A DNA stretch of 64,000 nt from Bretschneidera sinensis (GCA_023935145.1 CM043705.1:16622501-16686500); one strand, 5' to 3'; shown: positions 46,965-58,138, counted from the first letter of the stretch. Notes: generated from the sequence alone by a model not told the origin. Program-made: numbers and translations.

Positions 46965-48025
46965 ATGCTTATTATCTTAGGTGAGATGCCCTTCAAGTAC
47001 CACACCAACCACTTCATCCGAAGCCAATGTTCATTTCCGGGATTACTCATAAACCTGCTGAGAACACTCATTGCATGAGCAATGTCGGGTCTAGTGCTTA
47101 CCATCATGAACATGACTGATCCAACCGCACTAGAGTATGAAACCTTTTCCATTTCCTTCTTCTCCTCATCCAATCTCGGACATTGATCGCTGGAGAACTT
47201 GAAATGACCAGTAAGGGGAATCTTCACTGGTTTACTATCTTCTATAGAGAACTTAGATATCATATTCTCTATGTAGGAAGTCTGAGAAATCTTCAATCTG
47301 TTTCTCTCCTTTTCCCGGATTATACACATCGCAAGGATCTTCTGTGCATGGCCAAGATCCTTCATCCCAAACTCCTCACTGAGTTGAGCCTTCAATTTTC
47401 CTATCCTCTCCATGCTGTTCCTAACCAGCAACATATCATCAACATAGACGAGGATGATCACCACTTTCTCTACCTTGTGCCCCTTGTAGTACAAGCACAA
47501 ATCATAGTAGCTCCTCATGAAACTCAAGCTAGTTACAAAGGAATCAAACATTTGATTCCATTGCCGAGGTGATTGCTTCAGGCCATAGAGAGATTTCTTC
47601 AATTGGCACACCACCTCTCCCTACCTTCCTTCCTCATAGCCTTCAGGTTGCCTCATGTAGATGGTCTCATCAAGCTCTCCATGTAAGAACACTGTCTTCA
47701 AATCCATTTGCTCGATCTCCAAATCAAATTGGACCACCATAGCTAATACTATCCGTATCGTCTTGTATTTCATAACCGGTGAGAATATTTCGGTGAAATC
47801 TATGCCTTCTCTTTGTGTAAACCCCTTCGCTACTAACATAGCTTTATACCGGACTTCATCCCCTGGAGTGTTCCCTTCTTTGATCTTGTAGATCCACCTA
47901 CAATCCACAATTCTCTATTTTTCTGGTTTGGGCACCAATTCCAAAGAGTTGTTCTTTCTCAAAGAATTCATTTCTTCCTCCATAGCTAGCTGCCACTTTG
48001 ATGAATCCTTGTATTCCATGACATC
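46965..48025 (-). pseudogene. copia reverse transcriptase with intact YVDD
   Basis: Minus strand. RT opens at about 48020 (SSKWQLAMEEEMNSLRKNN), then CRWIYKIKEG, LVAKGFTQREGIDFTEIFSP and QMDLKTVFLHG (47621-47908). After one stop come KKSLYGLKQSPRQW and the active site YVDDMLL at about 47425-47446, then DIAHAMSVLSRFM (about 47080). The frame decays after WYLKG at about 46970. RNase H is missing. Confidence 0.85.
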
Positions 48026-49172
48026 TGATGAGAGTCATAAAATGCATCTTAATAATACTTAATTGTTATCATTTTAGGGTTGATCTAGGTTTTAATTGCA
48101 CTTTTATATGTTAACAACTCTAAAGTATCATTCTTGGATCATTGATCTATTTCGGTGCATTTTCAGGTACTTTAAGCTCAAAAAAGGAGGAAAAGCTATC
48201 ATTGCATGAAGCACAAAGACTCAAGGCATACTAGAGTGAAGGAATGCTTCCGAAAGGACAAGATGGATGGCTTAAAAGAGCAACAGCTGCTGCCCACACT
48301 GGAAAGTAGTTTCACTAAATTGCCAAAATTGCCCGTACAGATCAATCGTCTTTGAAAATTAAACTGTATTGATATAAGAAGAACCAGGAGATGAGCCATA
48401 TATTCTTAGAAAGGTCCGGAAGTCTATTTTCTGAAGAATTTTACGGTTCGTCAAACAGATTTTTCTAGAGAAAGTTATGGCAGTTTAAGTAGACAAAGGT
48501 CAGACTGTGCGAGATTTCAGCATGATTTTGGGCTTAAATCCCACATCCCACATCGGTTGGAAAACACATTTCTATATCCCACATCCCATATCGGATGGGA
48601 AACACATTGCACTCTTGGTGTTTGCCTATATAAGACCCACTCCACTGTAGCTTTGGAAAGGAATCGGGGATGAATCCAGAGGGCCTTTAGGAGAAATCCA
48701 GAGGGCCTTTAGGAGGAACTCAAAGTTTAAAGTTTGAAGATCGGGAGAGATGATCGTCGGGAGGCCGGAGGCAACTCGAGGATGCATGAGCCCCATTACT
48801 GGCTAGTCTCCAAGCAAGGCAAAGGGATGAATCCCTAGGTGTAGTTGTTCTTATTTTTCCTTTATTTGATTCGGTTGTAGTTGGAATTATTTTCGTTAAA
48901 TATTGTTATGTTTTATTCTTTAATTTAATTAGTAGATTTATTATAACTCCGGTGGTTGCATGCTTCTTGTCCATTGTTGCGGTATCGTCGTTTAGATATA
49001 TCGTCGTCTCTTGATAATTTATAAGTTAGGTCATGTGTGCTTGAAAGTAAAGAAGATTTCATAACAATTACATTAGTATTTATAAATGCGCTTTAATTGA
49101 ATATTTTCCGATTGCCTGTTTGGGATGTGAAACTTGCAATCGAGATAAAAACAACTGAATCAAGTTAGGATT
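48026..49172 (+). repeat. 5' LTR, first 1147 bp, of the pol-less Athila-like element
   Basis: Aligns with 53167-54330 at high identity, with an ~80-bp gap near 48970 and an extra ~40 bp near 48420. It stops at GTTAGGATT, where the 3' LTR continues AGAGCAAACGAACC. The missing end lies inverted at 49647-49856. Confidence 0.88.
48545..48634 (+). promoter_or_regulatory. snRNA-type USE plus TATA promoter module in the 5' LTR
   Basis: ATCCCACATCG at 48545-48555, ATCCCATATCG (one change) at 48583-48593 and TATATAAG at 48627-48634, with 33 bases between the second motif and the TATA box. Confidence 0.6.
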
Positions 49173-49370
49173 CTCAAACTCTCTAATGTGCACATATAGG
49201 TTTTTGTTATCCAAGCCATGGAATGTAGGGAGTAATTGAATCATCCCTGGTTTAAGATCTTGATGGTGAGTATTGGCTGGAAACATGATACATGATGGTA
49301 TGGCTGTGCGTGCAGGGTGGAGGTAATCCTGAAGTGTCCTAGCAACATTCTCATTATGGTTATCGGCCAT
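49173..49370 (-). pseudogene. gag N-terminal piece on the wrong strand
   Basis: 66 codons from the ATG at 49370, without stops: MADNHNENV, ARTLQDYLHPARTAIPS, FPANTHHQDLKPGMIQLL, TFHGLDNKNLYVHIREFE. This is an Athila-type gag opening. The open frame continues past the breakpoint into LTR sequence, which is not gag. Confidence 0.85.
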
Positions 49371-49856
49371 GTTAACAAAATCCTCTAGATTCTCACTTGA
49401 GTTTTCTCTATGGGTTGATCTAGGCGTGGTTTCACTATCAGACTCGGAATGAGAGGGTAATTCTAGCTCAGGTCCTCTAATGAATCTACCTTGCAGATCT
49501 CTTGTCTAAGCATGCACCAAATGAATCAGAGAGGAAATAAAAGAAAAAAAACAAAAAAAATTTATTTTTATTTTTTTACCGTCATACTCAAAGTTGACAA
49601 GCTTCCTTGCACTTAAGCGCGTTTCCCCGGCAACGACATCAAAATTTGATTACGCCCAAAACATAATACGGTTATTGTAGTATAGTTTTGGGGTGTCGAT
49701 TCCACAAAGAAACAAGTTAAGTACAGCAGAAGGTGTAAACCTCAACACAAACGATAAAAGATTAAAAGAATCTGAGTTGTTTGAGAAAAAGGGTAATTGT
49801 GTAAATAAGTTTAAAATAAAAATGACAATGTTCCGGAAATCCTCCCTAGGTTCGTT
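49173..49856 (-). other. Inverted segment: LTR end, primer site and gag start
   Basis: Read on the minus strand from 49856: the last 210 bp of the LTR (49856-49647, ending GGGCGTAATCA), the primer site (49641-49624, TGATGTCGTTGCCGGGGA), a leader, then a gag start at 49370 (MADNHNENVARTLQDYLHPA) running to YVHIREFE at 49173. The gag continues on the plus strand at 50145 with EVVATFHSQNE. Confidence 0.85.
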
Positions 49857-50144
49857 GGAAGTATTTGATACTTAACACAGCCAAGTCAAAGCCCGCTTTC
49901 TCTTGCTCAATCCTATGCCACCACTTAAGAGAATAGTCCATTCATTAATCAATGTGCTTACAGGTGAAAGGTAGAGTTGTTGCATTTTTTTTTTGGAACA
50001 TAGGTTAGATGATCGGGTGACAAAACAACGGATATTCAAGCTCAAAAGGGGAAAACTAAGGATAATCACATATCAAAGGTTGGCTAGAAAAGCTCAAAGG
50101 TTCCAAACATGGCCTGAATCATTTCTTTGGTACTGCACTACCTA
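49857..50144. other. Filler of unknown origin at the inversion breakpoint
   Basis: 288 bp between the inverted segment and the resumption of gag; it belongs to neither LTR nor gag as seen in this window. GAAGTA occurs at both edges (49858 and 50145), a possible microhomology. Confidence 0.55.
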
Positions 50145-51237
50145 GAAGTAGTTGCGACTTTTCATAGTCAAAACGAAACTCATGACATTATGAAACTTAA
50201 GCTTTTTCCTTTCGCTTTGAAGGATAGAGCCAAGAGTTGGTTATACTCACTTAGACCACGATCTATTGGGTCGTGGACTGAGATGACTCGGGCTTTCTTT
50301 AACAATTAATTTCCCCAACATAAGACCAATACTTTGAAAAGGCAAATCTCCACATTTGCACAAAAGGATAGTGAGACTTTATATCGGTCTTGGGAGAGAT
50401 TTAAGGAGTTATTGAGTATGTGCCCTCACCATGGGTATGAGAGTTGACGCTTAGTGAGCTATTTCTATGAGGGACTTACCTATAGAGAGCGCCAATTCGT
50501 AGAGATGATGTGTAATGGTGGGTTTTTACAGAAAGATCCTGATGAGACCATAGAGTACCTCAATGAGCTTGTTGAAAAAGCTCACACTTGGACTGGACCT
50601 AGTGCTACTGAAAGCACAAATAGGTCACGACCTATAGGGCACCCAAATGGTGGTGAAATTTACCATCTTAGGGAAGAGGATAACCTTAGAGCCAAGGTAA
50701 AGATGCTCACTAGGGAGATAAATGAGTTAAAGACTAAGTGCTTAAAGCCAACACACATGATTAATCATGCCAAGTCTTTAGAGCCGTGTTTTGTGTGTGG
50801 CGGGGTAGATCATCTGCTCTAAGAATGCCCCAAATTTGCTGATATAAGAGGGTTGTATGAGGAACAATGTAATGCCTTAGGCATGTACAAGAAGCCTCTT
50901 ACACCTTTCTCTAACACTTATAACCCGGGGTGGCGAAATCACCCTAACTTCAGCTGAAAATCTGAAAACCAGCATGCACAGCCCCCTAGATCATCCCTTG
51001 CACCTTATCATGTATCCTCATCCTCTAGGAACTCACTAGAAGACACTTTACAGGCCTTTATAGAGGCACAAGGTAAGACAAACCAAAGGTTTGAGGCATT
51101 ATTTACGCAGGTGATGGAAGAGCATAAAGAAATTAAGAGCCAGGTGTCCAAATTAATGAGCTACTTGAGTGTGATTGAGCAAGGTAAGTTTCCTGCTCAA
51201 GCTCAGTCCACACCCCATGGTCAGCACCTGGTGTAAC
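50145..51237 (+). pseudogene. gag, main part, of the pol-less Athila-like element
   Basis: EVVATFHSQNETHDIMKLKL, FPFALKDRAKSWLYSL and SIGSWTEMTRAFF (50145-50307). After a stop come FPQHKTNTLKRQISTF and YRSWERFKELLSMCPHHGYE, and after another stop YFYEGLTYRERQFVEMM (from 50454). The zinc knuckle CFVCGGVDHLL-stop-EC (CX2CX4HX4C) lies at about 50788-50830, followed by CNALGMYKKPLTPF and YNPGWRNHPNFS. A C-terminal helix region ends at 51237. Four in-frame stops. Confidence 0.88.
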
Positions 51238-51239
51238 AG

Positions 51240-51600
51240 AATTTGAAGGAGGTGAATACCATTAAGACAGTAAGTGGTAAGTCCTTACACATCCCAACAA
51301 CGAAGAAATCAGAGGATGTGGACGAAAGCCACCAAGCATACATAATGGATTCATTCATGGAAAAGGTCCAGCATCTCAATCCATTGGAGTCCACCCTCAC
51401 TCATGGCTTCACCAGAGCACATATCGAGCCAAAATTTGCGAATGTTACTGATGACATCCTTGAGGCCCCCCAAAAGCATAGAGGCACCAAATTTGGCAGT
51501 GCAGCAGCGACTGATGCATTCAACTTATGCTTTTCGAGGAGGGAATAAGAGCGTCTAGCTAAAGACGTAAAACTTAGCACTCGTGGGAGGCAGCCCACAA
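51240..51600 (+). pseudogene. Remnant of the gag-pol linker fused to the pol end
   Basis: NLKEVNTIKTVSGKSL and LNPLESTLTHGFTRAHIEP lead to NVTDDILEAPQKH, then a jump to a segment reading LAKDVKLSTRGRQPT at about 51555-51600. That is the motif at the end of Athila pol (it also occurs, reversed, at 21425-21470). About 3 kb of pol is therefore deleted between them. Confidence 0.7.
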
Positions 51601-53152
51601 CGTATCCTTTTATTTTTATTGTTTTTTTTTTCATATTTCTTTATTATTATCTTGTTGTTTTCCAAGTTTTTTACTTTTGTATTTATTTTTCAGGGACAAA
51701 TAAATGAAGCAGTTCAAATGATGGAGCACAATTTTCAGCTTCTGTGCACCTTTGGCTACAAGGGGAGTTTCCTTTACTCTTTCTTTTACATTGAAGTTAA
51801 TGCAATTTTTCAGTTGGGGGTGGAGGAAACGCATCTCTTTGTTTCCATATTCTTTATTTCCATACATTTTTTTCTTTTTCCATTGAACTGTTTGGTGTCT
51901 TTTTCCCCTTTCTTTTTGTTTTAAAGCATGCTTTGTGGTTGCCTTGGATGTAATTCACATGTCAATGATGTGAGCTTAATTGAGATAGCATATAGCATTT
52001 ATAAGTAGTTAAATCTTGCTTTGGTTTGAAATTAATTTAAGTATCAATCTTGATCTGGTTTGAGACTCTAGTTTGTGGTAAGATTGTATGATTAGTCTTA
52101 AACATTTAGAAAAGTTTTATGTGTGATTATTTTGTGAATATTTTTGCGGTCTCGATAAGCTCTAGAACTTACTTGATAATCACTTGAGGCGAATTCCTAG
52201 AATGCACACTACTTAGGATATGATATAGGCCATTTTTGAACTGTTTGAGCCTTTCAAACCTACCATTGCTATATTTATCACTAGTCACCTATTTGAGCCT
52301 TTTTCTTGAAAAGAAAAATTGAACCTTGTTTCTTTCTATAAACTATTTACTTACCTTTATGAGCCTAAAAATATTTTTATCCTTACCGTTCTTTTAAAAG
52401 AATTTAGTTATACACATGTTGTGAGAAGCACTTAAAAGGAGTAGGGAGGGAAATATGAAAAAATATTACTACCATAGCCCAAATACATTAAAGGAGATAA
52501 GTTGGGGGTTGTGGAAAATAAAAGAAAAAAAATGAAAAAGAAGGTGAATGGTTATGTGCCAAAAAGAAAAAAAGGGTGATTTGTTGAAAGAAATGCTCGA
52601 AAAATGGTTGAAAGAGTTGGGTGTTGAAGTAAAGTTATCCAGTGCTTAAAGAGTTGTGTTCAAAACTAAGAGATTAAGTTCTTCTACTTGTTGAATCATT
52701 CCCGTTCTTTCTTAACATTTACCTTAGCCTAACGTTACAAGCTTATTAAAGACCTTTTGATCTAATGTAGTGTGATTTTTCTACAATAGTGGAGAGTGAT
52801 TTGAAAAGTGAGCCTATGGAGCTTGTTTTTGTGATTGATGTCACGCAATTTATTATGTTTTTAGAGGCCAAGACTTGTATTCATGAATGTTATGCATAAA
52901 ATCATCCGGGTGTTCGGATTAATGGTTTGTGGTAAGATGGATGTTAAGAGTCAATAACGATTTTAAGATTGATGCTTGGATTACTTTTGGACTTAGGTGA
53001 AATTTAATGATTCTATGTGCTGTATGTTATGTGCAATTTTTGAGACAAAAAGTGAATTACTCTTGGTTCAACGTTAGCATTGCTTTACTTTGTTTTTAAC
53101 TCCTACCATAGAATTCATCTCTTATTTTCGCTTCAATTAGGGACTAGCAATA
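51601..53152 (+). other. 3' region of the pol-less Athila-like element
   Basis: Non-coding. A purine tract AGTTGGGGGTGGAGGAAAC at about 51811-51829 fits the intermediate polypurine tract of Athila elements. The open frame 51583-51924 spans it and is not taken as a gene. Confidence 0.65.
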
Positions 53153-53166
53153 AGCTAGTTGGGGGT
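53153..53166 (+). other. Polypurine tract
   Basis: AAGCTAGTTGGGGGTT just before the TG of the 3' LTR, the plus-strand primer position. Confidence 0.75.
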
Positions 53167-54543
53167 TGTTATGAGAGTCATAAAATGCATCTTAACAGTA
53201 CTTAATTGTTATCATTTTAGGGTTGATCTAGGTTTTAATTGCACTTTTATACGTTAACAACTCTAAAGTATCATTCTTGGATCATTGATATATTTCGGTA
53301 CATTTTCAGGTACTTTAAGCTCAATAGAGGAGGAAAAGTTATCATTGCTTGAAGCACAAAGACTCAAGGCATACTGGAGTGAATGAATGCTTCCGAAAGG
53401 ACAAGATGGAGGGCTTAAAAGAGCAACAGCTGCTGCCCGCACTGGAAAGGAGTTTCACTAAATTGCCAGAATTGCCCGTACAGATCAATCATCTTTGAAA
53501 ATTAAACTGTATTGATACAAGAAGAACCAGGAGATGAGCCATATATGCTTAGAAAGGTCCATATTTTTCTAGAGAAAGTTATGGCAGTTTAAGTAGACAA
53601 AGATCAGGCTGTGCGAGATTTCAACATGATTTTGGGCTTAAATCCCACATCGGTTGGAAAACACATTTCTATATTCCACATCCCACATCGGATGGGAAAC
53701 ACATTGCACTCTTGGTATTTGCCTATATAAGACCCACTCCACTGTAGCTTTGGAAAGGAATCAGGGATGAATCCAGAGGGCCTTTAGGAGGAACCCGAAG
53801 TTTAAAGTTTGAAGGTCAGGAGAGATGATCGTCGGGAGGCCGGAGGCAACTCGAGGACGCATGAGCCCCATGACCGGCTAGTCTCCAAGCAAGGCGAAAG
53901 GATGAATCCCTAGGTGTAGTTGTTCTTATTTTTCCTTTATTTGATTCGGTTGTACTTGGAATTATTTTCGTTAAATATTGTTATGTTTTATTCTTTAATT
54001 TAATTAGTAGATTTATTATAACTCCGGTGGTTGCATGTTTCTTTTCCATATAAGTTCAGTCAGGCTTTTCTTATGTGTACCTGTTTGGGTGTGATTGAGT
54101 CCGGTAGATCTCTTTTATAGATTTGTCCATTGTTGCAGTATCGTCGTTTAGATATATCGTCGTCTCTTGATATTTATAAGTTAGGTCATGTGTGCTTGAA
54201 AGTAAAGAAGATTTCATAACAATTACATTAGGATTTATAAATGTGCTTTAATTGAATATTTTTCGATTACCTGTTTGGGATGTGAAACTTGCAATCGAGA
54301 TAAAAACAACTGAATCAAGTTAGGATTAGAGCAAACGAACCTAGGGAGGATTTTCGGAACCTTGTCATTTTTATTTTAAACTTATTTACACAATTACCCT
54401 TTTTCTCAAACAACTCAGATTCTTTTAATCTTTTATCGTTTGTGTTGAGGTTTACACCTTCTGTTGTACTTAACTTGTTTCCCTGTGGAATCGACACCCC
54501 AAAACTATACTACAATAACCGCGTTATATTTTTGACGTAATCA
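53167..54543 (+). repeat. 3' LTR of the pol-less Athila-like element
   Basis: 1377 bp, TGTTATGAGAGTC to GACGTAATCA, complete and uninverted, so it serves as the reference for the damaged 5' copy. Confidence 0.9.
53642..53731 (+). promoter_or_regulatory. snRNA-type USE plus TATA promoter module in the 3' LTR
   Basis: ATCCCACATCG at 53642-53652 and 53680-53690, TATATAAG at 53724-53731, with 33 bases (53691-53723) between the proximal motif and the TATA box. Centre-to-centre distance is about 42 bases, four helical turns. Confidence 0.6.
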
Positions 54544-54600
54544 GCATCCATATAAGTTTCTGGTTCAACCATCCCTCATTCTATCTCCTTAAAAACACAA

Positions 54601-57348
54601 TCTCTGACTCTTGGGAGAGATATCTTGACACGATTCTTCAAAAAGTCACAATTCTATAAAGAATGGTGTCGGGTGACTTTTGACACTATAAATATGAAAC
54701 CGGATTCATTCGTTTATCTCATTCAACAGACTAAAATATCATATATATTCTCTCCTAACCTATCACCTAGTCTAATGAAAACAATCACATCGTGTTTTTA
54801 ATCTAACAATCCAACACACAAATACAATGTTTGATGGAGATTTAATCTCCACTCAAAACAACTTTTTAAAAGAGAAAAGTTGCTTTAAGTGGAGATTTAA
54901 TCGCCACCCAAACATAGCCAAAACTATCTTCCATAATTGCCAAAACCAAACCCATATGGGAGGAATGGTGATGAGTGGGAGAGAGGAAGGTGGGACTGAT
55001 GAGGGGAGGTGTGGGTTAGAGAAGAGAAGAATGGAAATAAAGGGAAACAAATTTAAAAAAGGAAAGAAAGGGAAAGAAAAGATAAAGAGAATAAATAATT
55101 TAGGTTAAGATTTGGGGAGAGTATGCGGTGATGGTGACGGTGATGGAAGAGGGGGGACGTGAGGGTGATGGGAAAATTTAGTTTCTCTTTTTGTTCTTTT
55201 GTTCTTATTTGTTTAATTTCCAGTTTTTTATCATATTTTTGGTGTAATTTCAAAATTTCTTTTACCTGTACCTGCAGGATCGATCGGGCTCATCACTAAA
55301 ACATTATACTCCGAATTACTTTAGCACAGGGAGATTTTTATTTGCATATGGATGGTAAAACTCATTTTTGTATCGCGATGAAAATTTAATAAGTAATTTT
55401 TTAAAATTTTATTGATAACGTTAATTGAATATATACAAACGTTATTAATAAAGTTCTTCAAAATTATCAAATAAATTTTTACCCTAATAAAAAATGAGCA
55501 AACAAAAATTTCCTTTACGATTTTATCAGCAATTGCATAACAATGACCTTAACATTCCTGAAGCTAGTCAAAAGCATCTGGAAGTCCCACAACAGCACTT
55601 GTAGATGTTTGTTGCAAGGAAATTAAATGAAATTAGTAAATCTGTTTCTATTTCTAAACCCATATTCTCATATAGTCTGAGTAGCAAGTAACAACAATCT
55701 CTTGTCTGATTGCCCATATTTCTCCACAACAGACAGCATATAGACCCTTTTTTTTTTTTTTCACAAAGCATTTCATACCTTAAATGACAATAATTACCTC
55801 TGGGGTATTCAAATTCCTACGGTTCTAACATCTGAAAACATAATAATAAAAAAAAAAGCATCTTACAAAAATTCAGATCTTTAGCTAATAATGCTAATAA
55901 TTAAACGACAAGTTTCAAAATTTTCATAAACTAAAAGAGCAAAAGAAAGATGATTTCACACACTTGAACACACATATACACACATTTTTTATAATTAAAT
56001 TCAAGCTTAATGTTTACAAGTTGGGCTAAGCTTAAATTCGAGCTTACAGGTTCAAGATGAGCTAAGGTGATAAAACTTCAATGCTAAACTAATTCAAATT
56101 TAATTTGGATTGAGAATTTTTAATTTTAACTCAATTTAATTTTATAAAAATCTCAACTTTAACTTGCTCAAAGTTTGGGTTAAACCGAACTAACGTGTCC
56201 ATCCTAATGAGAATGATGCAATATGTGAGATGCATTGATAGTAATTCTTAATAGTGCACACGTGTACATATATTTTTTATAATAAAATTTGATCTTATAT
56301 GTTATATGTTAAATTAAAATTGAGAAAACTCCAATTCTGACCCAATTATAACCCAACCTAATATTAAAAAAATCTCAACTTTGGCTTGCTTCAAGTTCAG
56401 GTCGGACCAAACCAACTTGCCAAATTAGCACCCGATGCTGTATGCAGAGATGCATTGGTAGTAGTAATTCCGATTATCTTCCAACCCCTTGCAGCTTTCA
56501 TTGCCTTGCCTGTAAAAGATAGCAGTGAAGAAAATCGGCAACTGTAAACAATGGTCAACTATGAGCCATATCTTCTGTTCAAATTTTCGTTCTTACAGTT
56601 AAGACATTTAATTAGAATTAACTAACTAGAATCCAATTAAACCAAGTTCAATATTCTGGCTGGAGTTTTTTTTTATTGTTTTATTAAGGCTTCTCCATTC
56701 TAATTTTCAATGTTAGATTTTGAGTCCAGTATTACCGTTAATGCCCTGATTGAATTATAGTATAACATTTTGGTAAAACAAGAAATGAATTTGCTTTCAA
56801 AGAAATATACACTGTAGAATTCTGCTGTTTTGCATCGTGTTCAAGGCAAAAATGAGGGATAAGCTAGTAGAGCAATTTCATAACATGAAGAGAACGTTTG
56901 TTGTTACAGTAAGATAGACAAAATCTGTTTCGGATTTTTTAACCATAAAAATTTAAATTTTGTATTTAGTAAAATTTAATTATTAACTATATTAATAAAA
57001 AATTATTAATGATTATTAAAGATATCCAAAAATACATTTTGATTTAATAAAAATTCTTTTCATAAAAAAATTTTTATTGTTTTTTTCAACCATAGAAACA
57101 CTCATGATTATACTTGTTTTAGATATTTTACATGACTATAATATTTTTACATTTAATTTTACCAAACACTTTTAACTATTGAAATTAACTTTATAAATGT
57201 AATTTACCAAATATTACACTGTGATTCTCTAACAATACTTTTATCACGATATTTTTGTTATTATACTTTTGAAAAAGATACAACAATCCCAAATTCACCC
57301 GACAATCCCAAACTCACCCGACGACTAAGCACAGGGAGACAAGTCTTC
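54601..57348. other. Spacer, mostly unassigned
   Basis: AT-rich. Holds the hairpin element at 54828-54914 and a diverged ~220-290-bp tandem duplication (about 55975-56255 against 56260-56475, sharing AAAATCTCAACTTT and AGATGCATTG at 220-base offset). A minus-strand acceptor-like TTTTACAG followed by codons KAMKAARGWKIIGI at about 56460-56515 could be an exon but has no partner. Confidence 0.45.
54828..54914. mobile_element. 87-bp hairpin, MITE-like
   Basis: Ends TGTTTGATGGAGATTTAATC and GATTTAATCGCCACCCAAACA are complementary over ~36 bases with a few mismatches around a ~15-base loop. The size and shape fit a very small or internally deleted inverted-repeat element. No target duplication was identified. 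Confidence 0.55.
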
Positions 57349-57609
57349 TCACGCATCTCGGCCAACTGCATCTAAATCAATCTCTGCGTCTGTCTCCCCA
57401 TCTATCAACTCTGGCTCTGCTTCTAATTGGCCTGCCTCTTGACCCACGTCTGTATCAGAACTTTGCTTTTGGTGTTCTTCTGGCGTAGGAGTGCCAGCTT
57501 GGGATATATTTCCAGTGGTAGTTGCGGCATCAGTGTCCATCGGTACTGCCGAGGTTTCTAGATCAGCTCTCATTCCATCAACAGGAATCTCACTTGCAAA
57601 TGTTGCAAT
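57349..57609 (-). CDS. Orphan terminal exon of an unrecognised gene, acidic C-terminus
   Basis: Minus strand. A splice acceptor (TTTTGCTATAG) at 57610 is followed by 86 open codons (IATFASEIPVDGMRADLETS...) ending ETDAEIDLDAVGRDA and a stop at 57349-57351. The peptide is strongly acidic, rich in Thr, Gln and Glu, with no membrane segment. Composition and the lack of stops differ from the surrounding AT-rich spacer. It looks like the tail of a nuclear or regulatory protein, but I do not recognise the family. Upstream exons should lie to the right, where the intron runs into copia elements from 58139. It may be a stranded fragment or the end of a gene with a very long intron. Confidence 0.45.
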   Translation of the reverse strand: MATFASEIPVDGMRADLETSAVPMDTDAATTTGNISQAGTPTPEEHQKQSSDTDVGQEAGQLEAEPELIDGETDAEIDLDAVGRDA

Positions 57610-58070
57610 CTATAGCAAAAGAACAATTATCAAAAGCTAAAACAAGTAAATTAAGTTGAATAATGCAAAATTTTGCAAGTCTCAAGCCAAATTTACAGGT
57701 CTAGTGCTTAATTTACTTGCACATACTACAGATGCAACTCCTAGTTTGGGAAATAAAAGTACCAAACCATTCAATCAATCTGGGTTCATACAGTTTGCAA
57801 AATTTTAACAATGAAATGCAGTTTTATATTGAACTTTCATATGATCAACCAAAATGGTGCGGTTGTTGATTCAGCAATTCAATTAAACCGAGCTGATCAG
57901 AATCAATTTCTCTCTATTCACTTTCGACACCATATGGTCTACTGTCACCGGATGTTGTTTAATTGTCTGAGCTTAACCACACCTAAGTCCATGTTAATAT
58001 TTAAGTAACCAACAAATATAATAACCAATTATTTGATAATATGAAATTACTCTACTAACCCACACCCCGT
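57610..58070. other. Intron-like or spacer sequence right of the orphan exon
   Basis: AT-rich, no coding structure supported. Confidence 0.4.
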
Positions 58071-58072
58071 TC

Positions 58073-58110
58073 TCTCTCTCTCTCTCTCCCCCCCCCCCCC
58101 CCCCCCCCCT
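58073..58110. repeat. (CT)n then poly-C tract
   Basis: About eight CT repeats followed by more than 20 consecutive C, just before the copia LTR at 58139. Exact length is likely to be unreliable. Confidence 0.9.
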
Positions 58111-58138
58111 TTCTGACAAATATGTCACTAGAAGGACC

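Larger units (their letters stand above)
48026..54543 (+). mobile_element. Athila-like derivative without pol, with an internal inversion
   Basis: Plus strand, 6518 bp, flanked by ACATC (48021-48025) and GCATC (54544-54548), four of five bases the same. LTRs are at 48026-49172 (interrupted) and 53167-54543. The interior carries gag, a short piece of linker, a polypurine tract and a long 3' region. Protease core, RT, RNase H and integrase are absent. The segment 49173-49856 is inverted and holds the end of the 5' LTR, the primer site and the start of gag. Confidence 0.88.
46818..54600 (-). mobile_element. Copia element remnant (Tork-like) cut by the element at 48026-54543
   Basis: Minus-strand pol remnant. 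RT sequence at 46965-48025 breaks at DVMEYKDSSKWQL. The upstream codons (EPETYMDA) resume at about 54548-54575 on the far side of the insertion, just as the homologous SEQETYTVAMECKDSSKW runs unbroken at 2670-2720. Flanking ACATC/GCATC is the target duplication. No LTR of this element is visible. Confidence 0.8.

Noticed and set aside
51583..51924. 113-codon Phe-rich open frame
   Set aside because: It spans the intermediate polypurine tract of the Athila-like element and reflects T-rich sequence.
53642..53731. Possibility that the USE-TATA module marks a real snRNA gene
   Set aside because: No U-snRNA or U6-like sequence follows the TATA box, the spacing fits Pol II, and the module repeats in four LTRs.
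54315..54497. 60-codon frame starting MSIPQGNKLSTTEGV, also seen reversed at 49693-49875
   Set aside because: Both copies are LTR-end sequence; the apparent conservation is due to LTR identity, not protein selection.
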